64,000 bases of DNA from Piromyces finnis (lineage: Eukaryota; Neocallimastigomycota; Neocallimastigomycetes; Neocallimastigales; Neocallimastigaceae): positions 1,302,001 to 1,366,000 of the forward strand of contig MCFH01000003.1 in NCBI GenBank assembly GCA_002104945.1, read 5' to 3'. The notes under the pieces are model-generated. The model was not told the DNA's origin and did not search any database. It saw only the letters and a list, made by a program, of their open reading frames with translations. Position 1 is the stretch's first letter, and the number at the start of each line of letters is the position of its first letter. The translations under genes and the position numbers were made by a program. Of the stretch, positions 15,916-29,457 are shown piece after piece.

Positions 15916-17095
15916 GTTGACAATTAATTCAAATACTATTTTAATTTTTAACTTTTGATAATTTTATAAATTATAAATTATAAATTCATAAATCACTTTA
16001 GGCCCTATTTTATTACTAATTACCATTTTAATCAAATTTTTCTTTTTTTTTTTACTACTCATATATAATAAGTTTAACATTATTGCTTCTAAATTTAATT
16101 TAAACCACTTTAACACCCTCCCAATAAATAATAATTAATGATTAAATCAACCTATTTCACTATATTTTCCTATTCAATCTTACTGAATATAATATTTTTA
16201 ATTTCTTAATCCTTTTTAGTCAGCTACTTTAAACCATTCATTTAGTTAATGTCCTCCATTAATATAAAATCTGTAACAAAAAATATATATATATTAAACA
16301 AAAAATTAAAAAGCAAAAAGTTAAATTATTATCAAAACTGATAATAGTAATTTAGCGGCAACTTCAAACATTTTGGAAAGAAACTATAATATAAAAAGTT
16401 AAATAGTAACAAGAAAATTGGAAAATATTTCTTAAGTATAATGTGTATATTATCATTATTTTGTTAAAGAGCCATTTAAAGTTTAATTACTATTGAAAAA
16501 AACAAAAAAAGTTTTTTAAAGAATAAATATTTAAAATTATTATATAATTATTTTTGGTTTAAAAATTTGTCTATAATTAAAAAAATTTTAACTTTAATAA
16601 ATATTTAAATAAAACTAAACAAAAAAGTATAATAAAAAAAAACAATTTTATTAATTATACTTTTTAATTTTTTAATTATACCTCATTCTTTTTTTTTTTT
16701 TATTATCTTTTTACTTCATTTATTAAACATTATATAAAAGCAAAATTTAATTATTAAGTATACAATTATTATATTATCATTCATTTTTTTTTTTTTTTTT
16801 ACTTAATAATAAAAGCAATATTTAAAAAAAAAAAAAGAACTTTGAAAATTATAAATTACTACTTTACATAAAAAATAAATTAATATATGGTGGTGAAAAT
16901 CAAAGTGAATAGTAAAATATTAATAAAATAATTGATATTCCCGAAAGTCTTTTATATATAAATATATTTATATATAGATAGACAGATAGATATAATTTTT
17001 CTTTTTTATTTATTTATTTTTTGTTCAAAATATAAATAAAAAAAAAAAAAAAACTTTATTTTTAAAAGGTTTAAATATCAAAATTGAAATAGAAA

Positions 17096-18050
17096 ATGAA
17101 TTTACTTCATCGTAATAATCATGATAGTAACAATGCATCATCATCTCATATGAATAATAATAACGAAAGCAATGACAAAGATACAAATAATTCAACGGAA
17201 AATGAAAAACCAAAACCAACAAAAGCACAAATTGCAGAATTTACTAATATTAGAGATTTACCACTTCACAGAGTACAATTTGGTAATTATTATAATAATA
17301 TATTAGATTTTTTTTTTATACTTGAATAATAATATTAATATACTAATAATTTTCTATTTATTGTTTTTTAAATTAATTTATATATATTACATATATATAG
17401 TTGAATATAGAGGAGGGGATTCAATTTTTTTATTAAGAGTATCGATTACCTTTGCAATTATTACTATTATAACCTATATCGTATTATCATATGTTATTGA
17501 TGTTAATGTAAAAGATTATGAATCGAAATGGAAAAAAATATATACAAATATTTTCATAAGTTATTCTAGTGGAATTTCCTTCATTTTTATTACATGGGGA
17601 GTAGCATTTTATTTTGTTAGTCAGGTTATAAGTCAAAGAATTGATGCTGAATTATTACATAATGAATATAATATAGATGGTAATAAAATACTTTTTATAC
17701 GTGGATCTATACCTGATTTTTATCATTTCAAAAAAGAATTAACAAAAGGTTGTAATATAAAGTTGGTAAAGGTACCCTTTCTTTTTAATAATAAAATTTC
17801 CAAAACTCTTCATTCTGAAAAAATAGATGATTTTATTCCATATTCCACCTATAATTATCCTCAATTCCAAACAAATAATTATTATAGTTATAACGCTGAA
17901 CCATCCAATAATAATAGTTCTGATTCATTAGATTCATTGGATTCCATAAATAACAAACCAAAATCAATAAATACCATACAAAGAGCAATTAATAACAGTA
18001 GTAAATTAGAAAAAATTTTAATTGCAACACCAATTAATTTATCAAGCTAA
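17096..18050 (+). CDS. Predicted two-TM membrane protein of unknown function
   Basis: Two exons (17096-17282 and 17401-18050) join in phase 1 at GTAATT...ATATAG and give 278 residues. The N-terminal 50 residues are Asn/Ser-rich and polar. Two hydrophobic segments follow (around FAIITIITYIVLSYVI and GISFIFITWGVAFYFV) with a short charged loop between them. A mixed region and an Asn/Ser-rich C-terminus end in PINLSS. I do not recognise the family. The downstream Met at 17322 lies in the intron and is not the start. A broken copy of exon 1 survives at 5832-5960, so this gene was once at the edge of the duplicated helicase/HECT unit. Confidence 0.75.
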
Positions 18051-19471
18051 TATTTTTTTCTAAAATATTAATAACAATAAACTTTTACTTTTTTATTATT
18101 TTTCATTTAATTTTCCATTTATATATATTTAATAAGCTAATAAGTAATCTACCTAAAGTATATATATATATTGGAAATAAAAATAAATAATAATAACAAA
18201 AGTGATAAAAATTAATAATGGACTTTAAAAAAATTAAAGAAAAAAAAATAACAATATTATTAGTAATGATATTGCAAATAGATATATATTATATATACAT
18301 TATATGTAAATAGTATATATAATAATAATACAAATGAAATAATTTTTTTTTTTGTTAACTATAATTAAATCTATTCAACAATAAAATTATAAAATTTGTA
18401 TAAAGTATATATTATTACTAAGTCAGAACTATATAACTAGAGATTCAAATTGAATTACTCTTACTCTCACAATTATCTACTATTGACTTTTTTTTTATTT
18501 TATTGATATACTATATTTTATAAATAAATATAGATAGATAGATAGATAGATACAAAATCAGTTGTTATTCAATAAAATAACCATTTCAAAAGCATAAAAC
18601 AAAAATAATATTGATAATTTATATTTACTATTATATGTATTAGAGCCTTACACATATATACATTAATAAAAGTTTGATTTTTTTTTTTATCTATTTTAAT
18701 TTATTTTCAGGTATTAAATGAGAATAAAAAAAAACTTTTATTTTTGTAGATTAATTCTTATTAATTAAATACTATATATTATATACACAAATAAATAAGC
18801 ATTCACAAAAAAAATGATATTTTCTATATTTGATTAATTACTTTTAAGTATTTTAAAAAAATAAAAAAAAATAAAAATAAAACAAAGCCTTTCTTTTCTC
18901 AAATATGTAGAAGTACAATCTGTCTAATGTTTTATTAATAAACTATATAGAATATTTTATTTATTCTAATTATTTATGTATATATGATATTTTCATCATA
19001 TATATAACTCATAAATATATATAACTAGTTAGTTATGATAAGAATGATAATAATTATTAGTATAATAGAAAAATTCGTCTCAGTAGTAATTATCCTTCTT
19101 CGAAATATTTATATTTTATTCTTATTTTATTTTTATTTAAAAAATTGATTAAACGCATATAAAAAAAAAGTATATATATTATATATATAGTTTTATTGAA
19201 TAATATAAAAATGAACGTCAATTTGAAAATTAAAAAAATTATGTATATGTATTTTAAAATGATTTATTTTAGGAAATTAAAAAGATTATAAGAGTGGTAT
19301 TTTAATAATTTATCTATATAAAAAACGTTTTTAATTATTCATTTTCTTTGATAATCATAGCTTTAAAAAGCATTATAAATTAAGTATTAATATTTATATA
19401 TATTTTGTATTATTAAATTTTTTGGTGGTATCATTATTTTCAAAGAAAAATATAAATTATATGTATACTTT
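18051..19471. other. Convergent spacer, no gene seen
   Basis: AT-rich DNA between the 3' ends of the two-TM gene and the SH3 gene. It contains a short GATA repeat near 18528-18553. No splice-consistent coding sequence was found. Confidence 0.6.
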
Positions 19472-21272
19472 TTATAATAAATTATTATCATTATTATTAT
19501 TATTATCATTGATGTCTTCATAAATATTACTGTTATTATTAGTAAGATTAATATTAATATTAGTAGTAGTAGCAGTAATACTGTTATTGCTATCGATATT
19601 ATCATTAATGAAATTATTATTAATGTTATTGTTGTCATTATTCATAATGGTATTAGTGGTTGTATCTGTATTAGTATTTAAATTATCAGTATTATCTCCC
19701 ACAACTGTATTAGAAGAATTTTGGGTTTTTCTATGTCTTCTTTCCAAACTCCTTCTTAAAGTCAAAACTTTCTCTTCATAAGAAACAGGACGTGGATGTT
19801 TTGGTAAATCTGGTATTCTTAATGTACAATCACTACCATAAGTATTGCTTTTTTTATTAATTTTATCATTTTGATATACTTCATTATAAATGTCATATTC
19901 ATTTATTTCGCAATTGCTTATATCATTTTCTTTTTCCATTTGATCAATATCTAAGATCGTTATTTTTTTTGTGTTATTATTATTATTATTAAAATATCTC
20001 ATAGTATTAATTACTGGATGATAATAATATTGACATGTATTATCTATATTATATAAAAATATTGGAATTAAATTTCAAATTATTAAGAATATTTATATAA
20101 AAAGGAAAAAATAATAAAGGTTAATAATCACTAATAAACTATATATTATTTTCATTTACATAAATACTATTAAACATTATTATATCAAAAAAAAAAAAAA
20201 TAAAATAAAATAAAAATAAAATAAAAATATAAATCATAAACAAAAAATAAACAACATATATATATATTAATAAAGGTATGAAGTCTGTTAATATTTACCA
20301 TTACAAAAACGAATGGAAGAATAACGATCAATATTTAGGAAATTATCATAAGTATCTTTTTTTGGTAATAACTTAAAAAGATCATAACGATTTTCTAAAC
20401 AACAAATAGGAAATGCACCTTCACGGAATCTACCTTTAGCTCTAGAACCAAAAGCCCATCCATCATCAAATATTTTTGTTAGTAATACCACTATTTATGA
20501 TATTTTATATTTTATATATATATATTTTAAAGTATAAAATGTATATTAATAATAATAGTCAAAATAACAAAATATAAAAGTTAGGAAAATAAAAAATAAC
20601 AATAATAATAGCAATAGTAACAATAATAGCAATAATAATAATAATAATAATAATAATAGCAATAATAGCAATAATAATAATAATAACAAAAAGAAGAAGA
20701 ATAAAGAAAGAATTTTATTTCAAAGTATACAAAGGATAAAAAAAAAAAGAAAAGAAAAGAAAAAGGGCTTTTCTATATCATATGTTCTTATTATTTTTTT
20801 AATAAACTTTACCATCATTAACATCCAATATTAATTCATCTGATTTTTCATTTGCAGGTTCATGTTCTCGTATAACTCGTGTACGAAGAGGAATTTTAAA
20901 ACAAATACAATGGCCTTTTTTAATTTTTTCTTTTAGATCATATTCCATTTTTTCACATAAATTTGCCATAAATACTTTATCTGGGTCATCATTCTCTATT
21001 TCATTATTTCTCTCTAAATTTCTTTCATATTCCAAAATATTACTACTATCTATAACTTGTATCTCCATATTATTATGAGCTTTATTAGTATAAACTATAT
21101 TACTGAATGGTCGTCCAATACTATTTGTTTCTTTTTTACAGTAAAGTGATTCTGAAGGTTTACGATCTAAATCACTTTTGAAATTTTTATTATGATACGC
21201 TAAAAATAACAATAGCAAAATCAAAAATAATAAAAATCCTAAGCCAACATATAATGCAAGTCGTATTTCCAT
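19472..21272 (-). CDS. Single-pass membrane protein with cytoplasmic SH3 domain
   Basis: Three exons (21272-20813, 20490-20299, 20043-19472) stay in frame and give 407 residues. Residues 6-27 are a strong hydrophobic anchor (YVGLGFLLFLILLLLFLAY) after a one-Arg N-terminus, followed by basic residues, so the rest is probably cytoplasmic. The SH3 domain spans the first junction: an acidic RT-loop (PANEKSDELILDV), then FDDGWAFGS, RFREGAFPICCLEN. The C-terminus is Asn/Thr-rich after a conserved-looking LRIPDLPKHPRP stretch, which is Pro-rich. TM plus SH3 resembles the layout of fungal Fus1-type proteins, but I see no further evidence of that function. It lies tail-to-tail with the two-TM gene. 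Confidence 0.82.
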
Positions 21273-22412
21273 TTTTTTTTTTTTTTTATTATTTTTATTT
21301 TCAATTCAATTCCCTTCCCAAACACCTTCCTTATTTAAATTTTATATATATATTCAAGTATAATTCTCTATTAAAGTATTCTTATATTATTTTTTAGAAT
21401 TATACAAAATTATATTTTTTTCTCTTCTCTCTACTTTCTCTTTTATCTTTTTTAATTTGTTTAAATAAAAGTTCAACTAATTACTTTTTGAAAAAAAAGT
21501 AAAATAAAAAGTTTAAAAAAAGTTTTCATTCACGCCTAATAAATTGAACCCATTTAATTAAAACTTTATATAAAAACTTTAATAAATTTTATTATTAAAA
21601 ATTAAATTAATTTTTTATAAATAAATTAATTTTTTAAACTTTAAAAAGGAAAAAAAAAATAATAATAATTTTCAAAGCAAAAATAAAATAAAATGAAAAA
21701 TAAAATAAAAAAAAAAAAAAGACAAAAGAACCATATTACATTCAACCATTTATAATTTCAAAAATAATAGTCAAATAAGTTATATATATTATTTTATATA
21801 TTATATATATTTACATCTATATACTTAATAAATTCTATTAAATATTTTAATAACTATAAATAAATATATAAATTCATTTATTGTTGATGACGTTTTCTTT
21901 TACCTCTATAATAATAATAACAATAAAAACTTGCTTAATTTCATAGTAATTTGACACTAAACAAAAATTTTACTATTATATATATTTTTTTATTTTTATT
22001 AAATGTTGTTTTTTGTTTTTTTGTTTTTTAATAAAAGAAAAAGTAGAATTTAATAAATTAAATATTCTAAAAATTTAACTATTTTATAATGAAATAATTT
22101 AAAAGTTAATAAAAAAAAAAAATTAAAATTATAATTACTATACTATTTATATCAAAATATTAAAAAAAAAAATTTTTTTTTTGCTATGTTTTTAACATAT
22201 ATACTCTAATTCTTCGTTCTTCGGTGGATCTGATAATATGATTAATTAAATTATAATATATATATATTGCTTTTGACAATGTATATATGAATGTTTAATG
22301 ATAATAATTATTTATATATAAAAAAAGATTTCGTTGTTATTGTTGTTATTGTTGTTATTGTTGTTGTACTTTTTCAATAAATACATCACATTTATTTTTC
22401 TTCTAACCTAAT
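21273..22412. other. Spacer between NAT10 3' end and the SH3 gene
   Basis: AT-rich spacer with A- and T-runs and a (TTGTTA) repeat near 22332-22364. It must contain the promoter of the SH3 gene and the 3' end of the NAT10 transcript. No gene is seen. Confidence 0.6.
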
Positions 22413-25400
22413 TTATTGTCTACTCTTTCTATTTAACTTTCTTTTCTTTGCGATTGATTTCTTAAAACTTTCAGAAATAGCTTCAGCAGCACCATGCTTT
22501 ATTTTATTTTTTTTGGTACTATTGGCATTCTTAATATTTACAATACCACCTTTGGAATCTTCAGATAATTTAACATTGGCCCAATCTTCTTCACTACCTC
22601 CAATAGCATATCTATTAAATTGAAAGAAAAAATAATTATATCAGGATAAAGCGAATAGATTAACATGGAAAAGAAAAATAATAATAATTTGTTTTAGTAT
22701 AATGTTAAAATATTTATAATAGATATATTTATTTAATTGTATTTTTTTTTTTTTTTAATAGAAAAAATGAAAAACATCTTTTTGCTTGTTTGCTCGTATT
22801 TTAATAGGATATATAGCTAATGCTAATTTATATTTACTATATTACTATATATATATATTAATTTCACAATTTTTATATTATAAATGTGACTATTTGGTTA
22901 TAGCATTATTTTGACATTGATCTTTTAAACTATACTGTTTGTTGTTGATTATTTTTTTTATCTGTTTTTTTTTTTTTTTTTTTTTTTTTTTTTGGTATAA
23001 ATTTTTTTATTGTGAAACTAATTATTTGATTTGAATTCAATTCAACAAACATCTATCAATGGGATATAAATAATAGAAGAAAAAAAAATTAAAAAATAAT
23101 AATAAATGAAACTTTACTGTTTTAAATCTAATTGGCTAATAATTTCTTTTTGTTTTTCTTTAAATTGTTTCATGGCTTCATCTTCACCTTCTAATAAATC
23201 TTCTTCTAAAGTTTGTTGAGTTGGATCCCATGCTTCATCATCATCAATATTACGTTTACCATTAGTGTTAGTAGCAGAGGACTCAGTCTTGACAGCAGCC
23301 TTCTTCATTTGAGTAGTTTTATTAATATCTTCTTCGAATTCTCTTTCTTCTACACTTTGATAGAATTGGTAAATCTTTCTTAAGGATTTCATAAATAAGG
23401 CCATAACTTGAGAAACTGGAATACCTAAATCCTTTTCAAGATCTTCCATGGTTTTATGTTGTAAACCAATACCTGCAAGAATAGAGGCTTGAACAGCAGA
23501 TAAACTTACTCTTTCTAATTTCTTTTCAGCATTCTTCTTACCAGATTCGGAATCACATAATTGATTAAGGAAATAGTGATGACTAATAACTGGAACTAAA
23601 TCTAAAATAGCATGGTAATCTAACATATTATTAACATAACTCTTTAAACGCTTTAAATCGTGTGAAGTTAAATTACGAAGAAGTTCTGAACGGCAGTTAA
23701 TCTTTGGTATATTCATACGTGAATTTTCTTTACCCATACCACGACGAGCGGCATCTAAAATGGAAAGAACTAATTTAGAATCAAAGTCCTTAAACTTGTA
23801 ACCTAATAATTCAATAATACGACGGTGGAAATCACTAGAGAAATCATTAATCCAACTTTCATTTTGAATTCTAATTTCACTATCTTCACTTGCGTTTGTT
23901 AAGCTTCTTAACATAATACAGGTGTGTTCACCTGTTAATTCATTACTAGTTTGACGAAGGTAAACTGGAACAAAACCAGACTTCTTCCAGAAACGATGTA
24001 ACTTTTCAGTTAAGCCGTAACTAACACCAATCCATTGTAAATGTTCAGTTAATGGTCTTTCATTTAACTTTAAAAGTAATGGTGGCATAATCTTTGCATC
24101 ACGAACCTTAATTTCATCGTTTTGAAGAGTTAAACCTTCAAAGTCTTCATCTTGAACAGTGTTAATTTCTTCCTTGGTGTCAACATCATCTTCATTAAGA
24201 TTTTGCATCTTACCTTCATAATAATCAACTAAAAGTTGAAGAGCACGCTTACCATAACCCATACCAAAGTAATCTGGGTGGGTAGCAATACGAACAACAC
24301 GAGCACCAGATAAAGAAGCGAAATCTTCATCTTGGAATTGTTGAGACATACACCATGGAATTAAATCACCATTAGCTCTTTGACCCTTACTTAATGAATT
24401 AAGAATAGTTTGCTTTGAAATTTCACCTTCTAAACAAACTTGAATAACACAAAGTGGTTCTGGTAAAGTGACAGCCTTACTGCTATCAATTGGAGGAAGT
24501 AAAACGAATAAGTGGTGAGCTGGAGCATCACTCATTAATTGTAAATCATTTGGACTGTTTTTGTAGTGACTAGCAACGTATAAACTCATCATTCTTTGTA
24601 AGAATGCTTCACTAACTGGATGATAGCTGAAAAGAGTATCTCTATTTACATAGTATAATTCACATTCAGATGGATATGGACAACCACTTGAAAGACGTGA
24701 GAGAGTTGAAGTACTATTACAACAATCTAAACAAAGAATCTTATTCAACCAGGATTCAATTGGATCATTTTCCTTATAACGAATTGGTTCTTCTAACTTG
24801 ATTTCTATATATACAATAATGGATATAAAAATAATTTTTGTTTAATTACTAAATATTGACTTTTGTTATGAATGCATGAATGCCTATTTAAACTAAATAA
24901 AAAAAATTATCCTTTAAAAAACAAATGAATAATAATTTACCCTTCAATAATCTACCAGTTGGAGCACCTGTATCGGTATTAGCTGGTTCCTTAGTTTCAG
25001 TTTTAGATAAAGAAGCAGATAAACCTCTGCTTTGTTCACGAAGTTGTTGAATTAACTTTAAACTTAAACTTCTACCAGTACCTTCATAACCATTAATAGT
25101 ACTAGCCATGAATACAAGGTAATTACCAAGTAATTTTTTAACTAATGGTAATGGAATAGCAGCAGCTTCATCAATAATTAATAATTCAGCTTGACTAAGC
25201 ATATGAGCATCAGCTGGATGAATATATTGAATAGTTTGTCTATGATTTTTGAAAATGTTAACACGAACAACAGCCTTTGGATATTCTGGGTTGGTACTTT
25301 GAACAATATTGTAATCAAGATGTTCTTCATAACCTAAAGCATCAAAACCCTTAAATAAGAATTGGAATAAAGTTTTTAAATTTTCAGGTGATGGAGCAGC

Positions 25401-27119
25401 AATAAATATATTTGAATAACTATTTTAAATTATACATTAAATTTTAAAAATTTTTAAAAATGGGTATTAATAATATATATATACATGGTATATACAATAT
25501 ATATAATATATATAATATTTATGCAATAAATAAATTGATAGCTTAATAAAATATATCTATATATCTATATCTTTTGTCTAATTTATAAATTAAATAATAT
25601 TTACCCATAAGCAACAGCAGCAGCTAATGAAATACCAAGAGAAGCAGATTTACCTCTACCTCTAGCAGCAGTTAAAGTGATAGTACTACGAAGAGTTTTT
25701 TCTGAAATTGCATCAACAAAAGCTAATACAGCCTTGGCCTATATATTATTTAAATATAATGACATTTCAAAATTAATAAAATCTTCAATTAAAATGGTAT
25801 ATCCATTGTAATACTATAATTTTAATATTTACTTGATCAAGAGTACCAGCGCAATCAACAAGACTGCCAATTGGTTGAGTATCCTTTAATGATTCTTTTA
25901 ATTCCTTTAATTCTTGAGCCTTTGGAGTTAATTCATTTTCCTTTAATTATACAATAAATTTATAAACAAACAAAAATAAATTAATTTGAAATCCAATTGA
26001 CAATAAGATTTGTTGCAAAATAATATACAACTATATAAAAATAATGATTTATAAATCTATATTTATTTTTTCTGATAGTTACAAGATTACTTGGTAAAGC
26101 CTTAATATTCTTTCCTTGACTAATTGGTAATACATTTAATTCATCATCGACAACTAAACAATTTCCACAACTACCTAAAGATAAAATGAAACGTTCATTA
26201 AATCTAGCAGTAATATCATGATGAGATTCAGTTCTGTAACGTGAGTGAACATCCTACATATTTTACATATATATTTAATATATAGAATAAATAAATTTAT
26301 CATATATTGAAATATAAAAATTACTTATATAATATATTTAATAATTTACCATAGTCATGGTATATAATTGTTTTAAAGACTTCATGGTTCTTAAAAGTAA
26401 TACAATGACACCACCTCCTTCAACAGTTTCAATAGTTCTAGCTAAAAGATTTGGAGTTAAAGCTTCAAAATCCTTAGATTTTAAAATAATTATTAAAAAT
26501 ATTAATTAAACCCCAAATTTTTTTTTATAATTTTAATAATTTTAAAACTTACTTGTAAAACACACATTCCATAAGTGTTACCAAGAATTTTTTCAGATTC
26601 CTTATAGTAAACGTATCTAATATCGGTGGAAGAAATGAATAAATCAAAAGGATTATCTTGATCTGGATCCTTAATACCACGTTTAATATCTAACTTTAAT
26701 TGTCTCATTCTCTTCTTTCTATGACTGTATTAGTTTAAAGATGAAGAAAAAATAATAAAATGTAAACATTATAGTTTTATTATATTAAAATATATATTAA
26801 CATCATTAATATAATTAATGTTTAAATAATTAATATAGTTAATATTCAAATATAAAGTCATATAAATTTACTATATATTATTCTCATTTTATTTTATATT
26901 ATTATACCTTGAGAAACCTAAATCTTTTTTATAACACCATAATACTGATGGTCTAGCTGCAACTCTAGCCTTTGATAATAAAAAGTGTAAATTAACTACT
27001 TGATCCTTTCCTTTGTCACCAATGATAACAAAAAATGAACGGTGACCTGATTTCACACCATTTTGAATTAAAGTATGGATTCTGGAATCCAATTTTTTCT
27101 TTTGCATTTGTGGTGCCAT
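22413..27119 (-). CDS. NAT10: RNA cytidine acetyltransferase (Kre33/NAT10/TmcA family)
   Basis: Nine exons (27119-26908, 26724-26553, 26472-26350, 26253-26083, 25940-25833, 25738-25605, 25419-24941, 24804-23118, 22611-22413) keep frame at every junction and give 1094 residues, close to yeast Kre33. The family forms N4-acetylcytidine in 18S rRNA and in serine/leucine tRNAs and is needed for small-subunit assembly in the nucleolus. Seen in order: the N-terminal GFSSHRKKRMRQL block, the P-loop TAARGRGKS near residue 285, a DEAA-type motif II (LIIDEAAAIP) near 380, the GNAT acetyl-CoA site (RIATHPDYFGMGYGKRAL) near 640, and a Lys/Arg-rich C-terminus (KKSIAKKRKLNRK), a likely nucleolar signal. The last 66 residues are on a separate exon that is easy to miss: LDLKQ continues into YAIGGSEEDW. 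Confidence 0.96.
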
Positions 27120-27590
27120 TTTTTTATTGTATTTATATTTTATTTAGGAAAATAACAATAATGAAAATGTTGAATATAATAATTATATTGTTATATAAAA
27201 ATTGGTGAAATTTCTTTGTAATTTCAACAGCTATATATAAAAATAAAATAATTAAATCATTAGAAATATTTTTTATGATTATTTTTACTTTATATATATA
27301 TATATATTATATATTGATTCTTAAAGATATTTCATAGTTAACTTTCGACTTGATAAAAAACATTAATATAATTAAATGTATACCTTATAAATAATAATTG
27401 TAATATATTTTTCTAATTTTCAATGTAAAAATATAAATAGATAGTGAAATATATTTGAATCTATATTAATAAATTATTATTAATTTCTATATTAAAAGTA
27501 AAGATTTCCGTTATTAATAAATAAAATTTTAAAATCGAATTCTTTACTTTTAATTTATCTATTTTCTATTATAAAAACTTAAAAAAAAAT

Positions 27591-27624
<34 letters not shown>

Positions 27625-28417
27625 TAATTATTGTACTACTTTAATAATTATTATTATTTTATTATTTTTATTTATCATTATTTTTTATTCATATTATTTA
27701 GTAGATTTTTGTTTTTTTTTTTAAAAAAAATATAATATACAATTTTGATTGGATAAAAAATAAAAAGTTATGTTGAAATGATGTATTTAAATGTATACAT
27801 TAAATTTTAAAATTTTAAAAAATTCAAAATGTTTTAACAAAATATAAATAAATAAATAATAATAATAGTTATTATTTTGGTTGATATAGTTTATTTGGTG
27901 CTGAAAAACACTACCGTTTATTATTTTTTTTGTTTTCTAATGATAGCAAGTATTTTCAAACTTTACCTGTTACGAATAAATAAATCTAACTTTACATAAT
28001 TATACTAACAAAAAACTAAAAGCCCTCTCTTTTTAGTTATTAACTTTTACATATTATTAATTTCTAAATCTTTAAAACACACTAATAGCCAAAATTATAT
28101 AATATCTAAAACACAATAACATTAGGCAAACCTATATATCATGTAGAGACTTTTCAAAACTTATATATAATGAAAATTGTTGATTATTTATTTATTTCAT
28201 TTTAAATAAATACTTTTAAAATATTTTCTACTATTTTTTTTTTAATTTTAAATAAATACAATTATGCTACTAATAAATAATGATAGGTTTATTTTAATAT
28301 TTTAATAATATGAAAGGATTATAAATTAATTTAATATAAATTAAGTATGTTGACGTTCTTAATATTAATTAATAATTTAATATTATTAAATTTGCGTGTT
28401 TTAAATATTTGATTAAT
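27120..28417. other. Spacer between SNU13 3' end and NAT10 5' end
   Basis: This 1.3-kb stretch contains poly-A/T runs and the NAT10 upstream region. I found no gene and no recognisable small RNA in it. Confidence 0.6.
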
Positions 28418-29457
28418 TTAAATAATAAGACGTTCAATTTGTAACTTAATGTTTTGAATTTGTTCCTTTAATTCAGAACCTTCATTGGTAGTGATAGAAG
28501 CAGCAACAACTGGACGAGAAACACCACAAGCACGACCAAGAGCTTGCTTAGATGGAACGAAAACGTATGGAACGTTCTATATATAATATAGAATAATTTA
28601 AAAAAAATTAGATTAATTGGATAATCTTTATATAAATATTTCATTTTAAAAAATCACTTTTTCAATCAATCTTTTTTTAATACTGTTAAAACAATCTTAC
28701 CTTATCTTCACAAAGAAGTGGAAGATGTAATAAAATTTCAATTGGTTCAGTATCAGCGGTAAGAACAATGAATTCAGAAATACCACGGTTTAAAGTCTTA
28801 GTGGCTATATTTTGAATATTTAAATATTTAAATTAACATTTGATAGATTAATATCAATATTAAAAATTAATCATTAAAATTTAAAAAATAAATCGATCAC
28901 TAACTAATAAAATGACATCAGATTATATATAAACGTAAAACAATAATATCCAAATTCACAATGTCCAAATAAAAACTCATTTATAATAATAATAATTTGA
29001 CTAAATAAATAATTTTGCCTCAGGCAAATTATTTTTTACCTTCATTGGCACCCTTCTTTAATTGCTTGTAGTGAGAAGCTTGTTGAACTAAATCTAAGAT
29101 AGAGTTAGTAAGAGCAGCATCAGCAAGTGGGAAAGCTATAAAATATTTATAAATAAATAATATTTTTATTTATATTAATATCTTTTAATCTTTTAATCCT
29201 TTATATATATATTTATAATATATTTAGTTAAAATTATTTTGCATTTTTACCTTTTGGATTAACAGCGGCCTAATTTTTATTTTTGATTGATTATTTTATT
29301 AATTTATAAATATAATATATGAATATACGCAAATAAATGATTATTAATCTGATTTATTCCAATGAACTCATCTTTATTGTAAAATATAATTCTAATCTAT
29401 TTTTAATATCATTATCATTAAAATTTATATACAATTATTTCATTTAATAATTACCAT
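28418..29457 (-). CDS. SNU13: Snu13/15.5K, kink-turn RNA-binding protein of box C/D snoRNPs and U4 snRNP
   Basis: Five exons give 126 residues, the family's normal length: 29457-29455 (only the ATG), 29269-29251 (19 nt), 29135-29040, 28804-28701 and 28576-28418. The L7Ae-type fold is plain: [62 protein letters not shown] and [15 protein letters not shown]. The NEAT segment and RACGVSR are the kink-turn RNA contacts known for the family. It nucleates box C/D snoRNP and U4 assembly in the nucleus. The start exon is forced by phase: ATG|GTAATT then ATTAG|GCCGCT. No other in-frame Met precedes AAVNPKAFPL. Confidence 0.93.

Larger units (their letters stand above)
14966..17095. other. Spacer between helicase B and the two-TM gene
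   Basis: The helicase upstream region and the gene at 17096 share this divergent 2.1-kb interval. It holds the end of the duplicated segment, the (ATTACT)n array and the diverged block also present at 5 kb. From 15920 to 17095 I see only AT-rich sequence and T-runs. Confidence 0.65.
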
